Made by a program: the position numbers and the translations under genes. The notes below the pieces were generated by a model that was not told the origin of the DNA, ran no database searches, and saw only the letters and a list, made by a program, of their open reading frames with translations. From Streptomyces sp. Ru62 (GTDB lineage Bacteria > Actinomycetota > Actinomycetes > Streptomycetales > Streptomycetaceae), in assembly GCF_002920615.1 (NCBI RefSeq), contig NZ_PQSU01000012.1, positions 186,001 to 250,000 of the forward strand: a DNA stretch of 64,000 nucleotides. The letters are read 5' to 3'. Shown piece after piece: positions 42,188 through 50,060 of the stretch (positions are counted from its first letter, which is position 1; every line of letters begins with the position of its first letter).

Positions 42188-42467
42188 GGCGTGGGCCGTC
42201 CTTCCAGTAGCCGAAGCGGGACAGGTGCGCAACCGCTGTGGAGAAGACGAGCGAGTGCACTGTCAGACTAGGTACATATATGACCGTTATGCGTGATTGT
42301 GTTTGTGTGTCTTCCAAGGGTTGTGCGCAAGTTGTCCACAGGCCGGGGGTCCGTGGTGGCTGAAGTCGGGCAGCCCGGTCAGAATTTGGGCATGAGGAGG
42401 GGATGAACCGGGCTTCGCCCACCGGGTGCGGCCGACGCGAGCGAGTCTGCGACAGCGGGAGGCAGCG
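42188..42467. promoter_or_regulatory. Divergent intergenic region with a perfect DnaA box (42332-42340)
   Basis: 280 bases between the dehydrogenase homologue and glpD. The part 42265-42320 is unusually A+T-rich for this window (ACATATATGACCGTTATG). TTGTCCACA at 42332-42340 equals the Streptomyces DnaA-box consensus. Only one box is seen, so this is not an origin. Promoters for both genes should lie here but are not resolved. Confidence 0.4.
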
Positions 42468-44174
42468 GTGAGGACAGCGACTCTGGGGCCGGCGCAGCGC
42501 GCCGGGGCACTGGCGGCGATGGCGGAGCGCGAGCTGGACGTACTGGTGGTCGGCGGCGGAGTGGTGGGCGCCGGCACAGCGCTGGACGCCGTCACGCGTG
42601 GCCTGTCCACCGGCCTGGTCGAGGCCCGGGACTGGGCGTCCGGCACCTCCAGCCGGTCCAGCAAGCTGATACACGGCGGCCTGCGCTATCTGGAGATGCT
42701 CGACTTCGCCCTGGTCCGCGAGGCCCTCAAGGAGCGCGGACTGCTGCTGGAGCGGCTCGCCCCGCACCTGGTCAAGCCGGTCCCGTTCCTCTACCCGCTC
42801 CAGCACAAGGGCTGGGAGCGGCTGTACGCGGGCTCCGGCGTCGCGCTGTACGACGCGATGTCCATGGCCCGCGGCCACGGCCGGGGTCTGCCCGTGCACC
42901 GCCACCTCACCCGCCGCCACGCCCTGCGGGTGGCCCCCTGCCTGAAGAAGGACGCCCTGGTCGGCGCCCTGCAGTACTACGACGCCCAGATGGACGACGC
43001 CCGCTTCGTCGCCACCCTGGTGCGCACGGCCGCGTCCTACGGCGCGAAGGTGGCCAACCGCGCGCGCGTGACCGGGTTCCTGCGTGAGGGGGAGCGGGTC
43101 GTCGGCGCCCGGGTGCAGGACGTGGAGGCCGGCGGGGAGTACGAAATCCACGCCCAGCAGGTCGTCAACGCCACCGGTGTGTGGACCGACGACACGCAGG
43201 CCATGGTCGGCGAGCGCGGCCGGTTCCACGTGCGCGCCTCCAAGGGCATCCACCTGGTCGTGCCCAAGGACCGCGTCCACTCCACCACGGGCCTGATCCT
43301 GCGCACCGAGAAGTCCGTCCTCTTCGTCATCCCCTGGGGCCGGCACTGGATCATCGGCACCACCGACACCGACTGGGACCTGGACAAGGCCCACCCGGCC
43401 GCGTCCAGCGCCGACATCGACTATCTGCTGGAGCACGTCAACTCGGTGCTGGCCGTGCCGCTCAGCCGCGACGACGTGCAGGGGGTGTACGCGGGACTGC
43501 GCCCGCTGCTGGCCGGCGAGTCCGACGCCACCAGCAAGCTCTCCCGCGAGCACACGGTCGCCCATCCGGTGCCGGGACTGGTGGTCGTGGCGGGCGGCAA
43601 GTACACGACGTACCGGGTGATGGCCAAGGACGCCGTCGACGAGGCCGTGCACGGGCTCGACATGCGCGTGGCCGACTGTGTCACGGAGGAGACCCCGCTG
43701 CTCGGCGCGGAGGGCTACCAGGCGTTGTGGAACGCGCGAGCACGGATCGCCGCGCGCACCGGGCTGCACGTGGTCCGCGTCGAGCACCTGCTGAACCGGT
43801 ACGGCTCGCTGGCCGAGGAGGTCCTGGACCTCATCGCCGCCGACCCCGCGCTCGGCGAGCCGCTGCAGGCCGCCGACGACTACCTGCGCGCCGAGGTGGT
43901 GTACGCCGCCTCGCACGAGGGCGCCCGGCACCTGGACGACGTCCTCACGCGTCGCACCCGCATCTCCATCGAGACCTTCGACCGTGGCACCCGCAGCGCC
44001 CGCGAGGCGGCCGAACTGATGGCGCCCGTCCTCGGCTGGGACGAGGACCAGATCGCCCGCGAGGTCGAGCACTACGAGAAGCGGGTGGAGGCCGAGCGGG
44101 AGTCCCAGCTCCAGCCGGACGACCAGACGGCGGACGCCGCGAGGCTGGGTGCGCCGGACATCGTGCCGCTGTAG
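42468..44174 (+). CDS. glpD: Glycerol-3-phosphate dehydrogenase, FAD-dependent
   Basis: 568 residues. Oxidises sn-glycerol-3-phosphate to dihydroxyacetone phosphate and passes electrons to quinone at the membrane. The FAD motif is LDVLVVGGGVVGAGTALDAVTRG. SSRSSKLIHGGLRYLEMLDFALVREAL is the family signature, and the substrate region has WGRHWIIGTTDTDWD, GLRPLLAG and KYTTYRVMAKDAVD. The C-terminal helical domain contains NRYGSLAEEVLDL. GTG 42468 is chosen for GGGAGG upstream; a longer in-frame start at 42426 has no support. Confidence 0.95.
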   Translation: MRTATLGPAQRAGALAAMAERELDVLVVGGGVVGAGTALDAVTRGLSTGLVEARDWASGTSSRSSKLIHGGLRYLEMLDFALVREALKERGLLLERLAPHLVKPVPFLYPLQHKGWERLYAGSGVALYDAMSMARGHGRGLPVHRHLTRRHALRVAPCLKKDALVGALQYYDAQMDDARFVATLVRTAASYGAKVANRARVTGFLREGERVVGARVQDVEAGGEYEIHAQQVVNATGVWTDDTQAMVGERGRFHVRASKGIHLVVPKDRVHSTTGLILRTEKSVLFVIPWGRHWIIGTTDTDWDLDKAHPAASSADIDYLLEHVNSVLAVPLSRDDVQGVYAGLRPLLAGESDATSKLSREHTVAHPVPGLVVVAGGKYTTYRVMAKDAVDEAVHGLDMRVADCVTEETPLLGAEGYQALWNARARIAARTGLHVVRVEHLLNRYGSLAEEVLDLIAADPALGEPLQAADDYLRAEVVYAASHEGARHLDDVLTRRTRISIETFDRGTRSAREAAELMAPVLGWDEDQIAREVEHYEKRVEAERESQLQPDDQTADAARLGAPDIVPL

Positions 44175-44186
44175 CAGCGGCTGCGT

Positions 44187-44765
44187 TCACTCGAACGAGT
44201 GGCCGTTTTCGGGATCTCCGCTCGAATCCCGGCCGTTCCACCAGATGCGAGGGCAGAACTCGGCGGAGAGCGGCGCGGGTTCGAGGCGCGGGTCTGCGAT
44301 CGCGTCCGTGTTCATCCGGAAGGTGAGGACACGGCGGCCGTCGGCGGTGGCTGCGCAGCGCACGTAGCTCCCGGATGTCCGGCCGTTGTGCCCCGTAGTG
44401 GAGCAGGAGCAGCGGCCCGGACGGGCCGGGGGGAGGGTGAGAGCGATGCGCACGGCATGAAGCGGAGTCAGGGGCGCGGCGCCACGGGTGGCTTGGGTCG
44501 GCGCGAGCGATGCCAGGGGGCCGGCGGCCGAGTAGCGGAAGCGGATCCCGTCCGCGTCGGTGTCCGGGCTCAGCAGGGCCGCTGTGGGTGCTCTGCCGTC
44601 GCTGACGAGCAGCGGCAGGACCGCGTCCGTGGCGGACGCCGGGGAGGTGTGCCGGGAGCTGTGCCGGACGGCGGCCGGGGCGAGCGGCAGCGCGAGGGAC
44701 ATCGGTATGGACAGGACTGTCCGAAGCGTCGGCGTGCCGGTTCCTCCCTTCTTACGACCCATCAT
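44187..44765 (-). CDS. Hypothetical protein with a hydrophobic N-terminal segment
   Basis: 192 residues from ATG 44765 (the adjacent ATG 44762 is equally possible). The N-terminus (GRKKGGTGTPTLRTVLSIPMSLALPLAPAAV) could be a signal or anchor. The rest has four Cys, including GRCSCSTTGH and YVRCAATADGRR, and ends FCPRIWWNGRDSSGDPENGHSFE. In the part I counted, third positions are ~80% G/C, below neighbouring genes but higher than in the opposite-strand frame, so this strand is favoured. I recognise no family. It is convergent with glpD. Confidence 0.5.
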   Translation of the reverse strand: MMGRKKGGTGTPTLRTVLSIPMSLALPLAPAAVRHSSRHTSPASATDAVLPLLVSDGRAPTAALLSPDTDADGIRFRYSAAGPLASLAPTQATRGAAPLTPLHAVRIALTLPPARPGRCSCSTTGHNGRTSGSYVRCAATADGRRVLTFRMNTDAIADPRLEPAPLSAEFCPRIWWNGRDSSGDPENGHSFE

Positions 44766-44905
44766 CCCGGTAAACGGAACGCCTGCTTCAGGCGGGCTTC
44801 CGGGGTGGCGGGGGCGGGCCCGGCCCAGGGGCACCCTGGGCGTCGGGCACTTGTCGGGTGAGAGACAATGGAGGCTCTGTCAGGGCGGGTTGTATGAGGG
44901 GACGC

Positions 44906-46963
44906 ATGTCGGAGGCGGAGCGGGCGGGTACATCTCGTCAGGAGACTCGTCAGGACAAGAACGAGCGGCGTCTCCTCGCGGGGCGGTACCGGCTGGGAGA
45001 CGTGCTGGGCCGTGGCGGTATGGGCACGGTCTGGCGCGCCGAGGACGAGACCCTGGGCCGGACGGTCGCCGTCAAGGAGCTGCGGTTCCCGTCGAACATC
45101 GACGAGGAGGAGAAGCGGCGCCTGATCACGCGCACCCTGCGCGAGGCCAAGGCGATCGCCCGGATCCGCAACAACAGCGCGGTGACGGTCTTCGACGTGG
45201 TCGACGAGGACGACCGGCCCTGGATCGTCATGGAGCTGGTCGAGGGCAAGTCCCTGGCCGAGGTCATCCGCGAGGACGGCGTGCTGGAGCCGAAGCGCGC
45301 CGCCGAAGTGGGGCTCGCCGTCCTCGACGTGCTGCGCTCCGCGCACCGGGAGGGCATCCTGCACCGGGACGTGAAGCCGTCCAACGTGCTGATCGCCGAG
45401 GACGGCCGGGTCGTGCTCACCGACTTCGGTATCGCGCAGGTCGAGGGCGACCCGTCCATCACCTCGACCGGCATGCTCGTCGGCGCCCCCTCCTACATCT
45501 CCCCGGAACGGGCCCGTGGCCACAAGCCGGGACCGGCGGCCGACCTCTGGTCGCTCGGCGGCCTGCTGTACGCGGCGGTCGAAGGCACCCCGCCCTACGA
45601 CAAGGGCTCGGCGATCGCCACGCTCACCGCGGTGATGACCGAGTCCCTGGAGGAGCCCAAGAACGCCGGACCGCTGCGGGACGTCATCTACGGCCTGCTG
45701 ACCAAGGACCCGGCCAAGCGGCTGGACGACGCCGGGGCCCGGGCCATGCTCAACGCCGTGATCCAGGGGCCCGAGTCCAAGCCGTTGGACGCCACGCAGG
45801 TGGTTCCGCTGCCGGCGCAGTCCGGTGGGCCCGCGGGCAAGCGGGGCGAGGAGGGCGGCGAGAAGCTGCGCGGCGCCCTGCGGTCGGTCCGCAAGGCGGC
45901 CGGGGCAGCCACGGCGGCGGCGACCGCGCGGACCAAGACCGGGAGCGAGCCGTCCGCGCCGGGGACGGGCGGCGCGGTGGGCGCCGGGGGCGCTGGAGGC
46001 GTGGTTCCCGGTGGGGCACGCCCCGGGTTCTCCGGTGGACCGGGGGCTGTGCCCGCAGCACGGCCGGGCGGTCCGGCGTCGGGTGCCGCTGGTGTGCCGA
46101 ACTCCAGCACGAACAGGCAGGGTTCCGGCTGGCCCGTCGTGCCGCCGCCGGACCTGGACCTGCCGACGCGGCCGGTGCCGAGGGCGCCGCTGACCGATGT
46201 GGTGCCGAAGCGCACGCTGCTGATCATCGCCGTGGTCGTCGTGCTCGCGGTGCTCGGGACCGTGCTGGCCTTCGCCCTGAACGGCGACGACGGCAAGGAC
46301 GACAAGAGCGGCCGGGCCGAGGCCGCGCCCAGTGCCGACGCGTCCGCCAAGCAGGACAAGGGCACGGGAGGCGGCACGGACGACGGGGCCCGGACGGACG
46401 GGGCGAGTTCGGCCTCCGCCACCACCGGTCCGACGACGGACGCCGGGGCGGGCCGGTCCACCGGCGCCGGCTCAGACTCCGACTCCGCCGACGGGTCCGG
46501 TTCCTCCGGCTCGAAGGACGGCGGGAGCGCCCCGGTGGTCTCCACCCGCAAGGGCGGCCAGGGGTACTCGATCGGGCTGCCCAAGGGATGGAAGTACCGG
46601 TCCAGCGGGGCCGCAGGTGACCGCTACACCGGACCCGACGGACAGAAGCTGCTCGTCGCCTGGACCGGCACGCCCAAGGACGACCCGGTGGCGGACTGGA
46701 AGAACCAGGAGCGGTACATGGTGCGCTCCCAGTACCACCGGATCCGCATCGAGGAGGTGGGCTACCGCAGCTGGAACACCGCCGACTGGGAGTTCACGTA
46801 CGTCGAGGGCGGCACCGAGTACCGCACGATCGACCGGGGTTTCGTGGTGAACGACCACCTCGGTTACGCGCTGATGTACACCGCGAAGGACGCCGACTGG
46901 CACGGCGAACTGCGCAAGGACACCTGGAAGACGTTGACGAAGTCCTTCGAACCCAAGTCGTAG
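44906..46963 (+). CDS. Receptor-type Ser/Thr protein kinase (first of the cluster)
   Basis: 685 residues. The Hanks kinase domain is complete: glycine loop GRGGMG, K57 (VAVKEL), HRD at 153-155 (HRDVKPSN), DFG at 173-175, then an activation loop with several Ser/Thr (DPSITSTGM) and SPER. A ~150-residue Ala/Gly/Pro linker, one helix near 437-458 (TLLIIAVVVVLAVLGTVLAFAL), a charged linker and a ~135-residue extracytoplasmic domain (GYSIGLPKGWKYR ... YRSWNTADWEFTYVEGG ... DTWKTLTKSF) follow. The same domain type ends the next three kinases. ATG 44906 with GAGGGGA upstream. From memory it corresponds to the S. coelicolor SCO4775-4779 kinase cluster linked to spore-wall synthesis. Confidence 0.92.
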   Translation: MSEAERAGTSRQETRQDKNERRLLAGRYRLGDVLGRGGMGTVWRAEDETLGRTVAVKELRFPSNIDEEEKRRLITRTLREAKAIARIRNNSAVTVFDVVDEDDRPWIVMELVEGKSLAEVIREDGVLEPKRAAEVGLAVLDVLRSAHREGILHRDVKPSNVLIAEDGRVVLTDFGIAQVEGDPSITSTGMLVGAPSYISPERARGHKPGPAADLWSLGGLLYAAVEGTPPYDKGSAIATLTAVMTESLEEPKNAGPLRDVIYGLLTKDPAKRLDDAGARAMLNAVIQGPESKPLDATQVVPLPAQSGGPAGKRGEEGGEKLRGALRSVRKAAGAATAAATARTKTGSEPSAPGTGGAVGAGGAGGVVPGGARPGFSGGPGAVPAARPGGPASGAAGVPNSSTNRQGSGWPVVPPPDLDLPTRPVPRAPLTDVVPKRTLLIIAVVVVLAVLGTVLAFALNGDDGKDDKSGRAEAAPSADASAKQDKGTGGGTDDGARTDGASSASATTGPTTDAGAGRSTGAGSDSDSADGSGSSGSKDGGSAPVVSTRKGGQGYSIGLPKGWKYRSSGAAGDRYTGPDGQKLLVAWTGTPKDDPVADWKNQERYMVRSQYHRIRIEEVGYRSWNTADWEFTYVEGGTEYRTIDRGFVVNDHLGYALMYTAKDADWHGELRKDTWKTLTKSFEPKS

Positions 46964-47126
46964 GCGCCGTGCGCCGGTTTCGTTCGTGAGAATCCGTCAT
47001 CCTCTCAATGCGGGTTGCCTCCGGCACGTATCGTGAAGGGTCGGGGACGGTACGCGGCCGCATGCGTGTGCGAAACGGGTCGTGAGGCGAACGGATGTGA
47101 CCAACCGGGCGGCCGGGGGAGGCAAA

Positions 47127-49907
47127 GTGGACGACTACGCGGGTCGGGTGCTCGCCGACCGCTACCGCCTGCCGCTGCCGCCGTCCGACGAGTACGAACT
47201 CACCGAGACCCGCGCCTTCGACACCTACAGCGGTCAGGAAGTCCTGGTCCGGCAGGTGCCGTTGCCGGAGGTCGTCGAGGCCGAGGTGCTCGACGCGGAG
47301 GGACTGCCCGCCGGCTTCACCGCACGGGAGCGTGCGTCCCGCCGGGCACCGGAGGCGAGGACCGCCACCCGGCAGCCCGCCGATCCGGCGGTACGGCGCG
47401 CCGTCGAGGCCGCGCAGGCGGCGGCCGGCATCCCCGACCACCCCCGGCTGGACCAGGTCTTCGACGTGTTCGCCGAGGGCGGGTCCCTGTGGATCGTCAG
47501 CGAGCTGGTGAACGCGCGTCCGCTGGCCGCCCTGCTCGCCGAGAGGCCGCTCACGCCGTACCGGGCTGCCGAGGTCGCCTCCGACGTGCTCATGGCGCTG
47601 CGGGTGCTGCACGCCCATGGCTGGGTGCACCGCAACATCACCGTCCGCACGGTCCTCGTCTGCGACGACGGCCGCGTGATGCTGACGGGCCTCGCGGCCG
47701 GCGCGGCCGAGGAGGCGCTGTGCGGATACGACCCGGTGCCGGCCCCCGAGGGCCAGGACGGCGACACGGGGGAGGGGTTCGGTGCCGAGCCGGGTCCCCT
47801 CGGCGGCGGAACCATGGCCGTCGGTCACGGCACGGGAGCCGGCGAGGTCTCCGACGGTTCCGGGGGCCGTACGGGCGGGGTGGGCGGAGGGCCGGCCGCG
47901 GATGGTGGCCCCGAGGCAGCGCGGCGGGCCGCGGACGTGGATCCCGAGGCCGCGCGGCGGGCCGCCATCCAGGCACGGGCGGCCGGAGCGTTCCCGGCGC
48001 CGGGGGCGAACGGTGCTTCCGGTGCGCTCGGTCAGCCCGCTCTGGAGAGCGGTGCCGACATCCGGGCCGCCCGGGCCGGGGCCATCGCCGCGTACCGGGC
48101 GGGCGCCCGGGCCGCCGCCCGGGTGCACGAGGCCCAGCAGGGCGAACGCGCCGCCCTGCCGGGCGCGCGGCCACCCGTCGACGACACCGACACCGGCGCG
48201 GCACCCTCGTACCCCTCCGGCGAGGGCACCGGCACCCCGGCGCCGCCCGGCCGGACAGCCGACCCCTACGGGGTGCGCGGCGCCCCCTGGCACGGTGCCG
48301 CACCGCGCCCCGGCTCCGGCGGGACACCCCCGACCCTGGAGGGCGGGGCCCCACGACCGGGCCTGCCGACGGCGGACCCCGGCACCGGGCAGGCGTCCGT
48401 GCCGGGTCAGGGGTACGGGGCCGGGCGGCAGGCGTCGGCGCCTGGCCAGGGGTACGGCCCGGGGCGTGCGCCGGCGCCGGGTGGTGAGCCGGGCCGACAG
48501 GCGCGAGGGGTGTCCGGGGCCGGCTACCCGGGCGGCACCCCGCCGTACTCCGAACTCGCACCCGCCCCGGCATCCGGCACCGCCCCCGTAGCTGCCTCCG
48601 GCGCCGGTCTCTCCGTGTCGGCGGGCGGTGGCTGGGACCAGCCCGGGGCCGTGCGGCGTGGGCCCGGGACCGCGCTGGCCGCCGAGCGGGCGCGGCAGGT
48701 GCGGATGACCGTGGTGGGGCCGGTGACCGAGCGCTGGGCACCGGAGCAGGCCGGGCCCGTGCACGAGAACTGGCAGCTCGCGGCGCCGATCGGCCCGGCC
48801 ACCGATCTGTGGGCGCTGGGCGCGCTGCTGTTCCGGGCCGTGCAGGGGCACGCGCCGTACCCGGAGGAGTCCACGGCCGAGCTGGTGCAGCTGGTGTGCG
48901 CCGAGCCGCCCGCCTTCGCCGAGGAGTGCGGGCCGCTGCGGCCGGTCGTGGAGTCGTTGCTGCGCCAGGACCCCACCGAGCGGCCTGACGTGGAGGAGCT
49001 GAGCGGCTGGCTGCGGTCGCTGGTGCGGTCCGCGCCCGAGCCCGACGCGGGCACCCATGTCGTCCCCACGCCGCCCGCCGACCCGAGCCGGCTGCCGATC
49101 GTCCGGCGCCGTGGCGAGCTGGTGCGCCGGCGGCGTGCCGGACTGCCCGCGGCCCATCCGCACGGCCGGCACAAGCGGGCCCGGGACGGCGAGGGTTCGC
49201 CGCGCAGCCTCGGCCGGACCCTGCTCCTGCTGATCCTGCTCCTGCTGGCCGGCGCGATCGCCTACGCGATGCTCTTCATGCCGAAACAGGGCGAGAGCGG
49301 CGCGGCGGGCGGCGACCGCACCGGAAGCGCCGGGCGGACCGGCCCCGCGCCCTCGCACACCCCGCAGCCCTCCACCGGGCAGAGCGCGCCGGGCGGCGAC
49401 GCCTCCGCCTCCGCGCCCGCGGCCGAGACGCAGACGGGCGGTGACCCCGCCGTCCCCGACGGGTTCACCCTCCGCAAGGACCCGGACGGCTTCCAGGTCG
49501 CCGTCGCCCAGGGCTGGGCGCGCACCCCGAAGAACGGCAGCGGCCAGGTGGTCTACGCACACGGGAACTTCGAGCTGATCGTCGTACCGGGACGGGACGG
49601 CACGTCCGCGTACGGCAGCGATCCGATGGTCTATCAGCGGGACAAGGAGCGCGAACTCCAGCCGTACCGCGACTCCAGCTGGGCGACGGCCACCGGGCTG
49701 CGGACCACCGAGGTGGGCGGACGGACCATGGCCGAGGGGCAGTTCACCTGGACCGACGGACAGGGCCGGGACCTGTTCGTGCGGAACATGGCCCTGTTGC
49801 TGAACGGCCGCTACCACGTCGTCCAGGTGCGCGGTCCGGAGGCGGAGCGCGACGAGGTGACGCGGTTGTACGAGCAGGCTACCGCGACGTATCGCTACAC
49901 CGGTTGA
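47127..49907 (+). CDS. Membrane pseudokinase with a >300-residue insertion in the activation segment
   Basis: 926 residues. The fold is a Hanks kinase but the catalytic residues are gone. VLVRQV replaces VAVK (R42 for Lys), HRN (168-170) replaces HRD, and TGL (187-189) replaces DFG. After about residue 200 a Gly/Ala/Pro-rich insertion runs to ~530; the kinase then resumes at RWAPEQA (APE at 538-540), ATDLWALGALLFRAVQG and LLRQDPTERPDVEELSGWL. One helix (~697-719, LLLLILLLLAGAIAYAMLF) and an extracytoplasmic domain (PDGFQVAVAQGWAR ... MAEGQFTWTDG ... YHVVQVRG) follow. Likely a scaffold or allosteric partner of neighbouring kinases. GTG 47127 has GGGGGAGG upstream; GTGs at 47082 and 47097 are alternatives. 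Confidence 0.88.
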   Translation: MDDYAGRVLADRYRLPLPPSDEYELTETRAFDTYSGQEVLVRQVPLPEVVEAEVLDAEGLPAGFTARERASRRAPEARTATRQPADPAVRRAVEAAQAAAGIPDHPRLDQVFDVFAEGGSLWIVSELVNARPLAALLAERPLTPYRAAEVASDVLMALRVLHAHGWVHRNITVRTVLVCDDGRVMLTGLAAGAAEEALCGYDPVPAPEGQDGDTGEGFGAEPGPLGGGTMAVGHGTGAGEVSDGSGGRTGGVGGGPAADGGPEAARRAADVDPEAARRAAIQARAAGAFPAPGANGASGALGQPALESGADIRAARAGAIAAYRAGARAAARVHEAQQGERAALPGARPPVDDTDTGAAPSYPSGEGTGTPAPPGRTADPYGVRGAPWHGAAPRPGSGGTPPTLEGGAPRPGLPTADPGTGQASVPGQGYGAGRQASAPGQGYGPGRAPAPGGEPGRQARGVSGAGYPGGTPPYSELAPAPASGTAPVAASGAGLSVSAGGGWDQPGAVRRGPGTALAAERARQVRMTVVGPVTERWAPEQAGPVHENWQLAAPIGPATDLWALGALLFRAVQGHAPYPEESTAELVQLVCAEPPAFAEECGPLRPVVESLLRQDPTERPDVEELSGWLRSLVRSAPEPDAGTHVVPTPPADPSRLPIVRRRGELVRRRRAGLPAAHPHGRHKRARDGEGSPRSLGRTLLLLILLLLAGAIAYAMLFMPKQGESGAAGGDRTGSAGRTGPAPSHTPQPSTGQSAPGGDASASAPAAETQTGGDPAVPDGFTLRKDPDGFQVAVAQGWARTPKNGSGQVVYAHGNFELIVVPGRDGTSAYGSDPMVYQRDKERELQPYRDSSWATATGLRTTEVGGRTMAEGQFTWTDGQGRDLFVRNMALLLNGRYHVVQVRGPEAERDEVTRLYEQATATYRYTG

Positions 49908-50060
49908 GCAGCGTGTGTCCGGGGCCGGGCGGGGCCGGTGCGGTTCCCTGTCTCGCGCGGAAATGACCATCGTCACAGTGCGGTTTCCGTGGCACCCCGC
50001 TGGTTCCCTGGGGGCAGACCGGTCCTTAGTCTGACCCTGTCAAGAGCATTGCGGGGCAAC

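Noticed and set aside
42332..42340. Replication origin
   Set aside because: Only a single DnaA box, no dnaA/dnaN genes and no box cluster.
44199..44861. Plus-strand gene antisense to 44187-44765
   Set aside because: Third-position G+C of this frame is much lower (about 60% in the part counted) than in the minus-strand frame.
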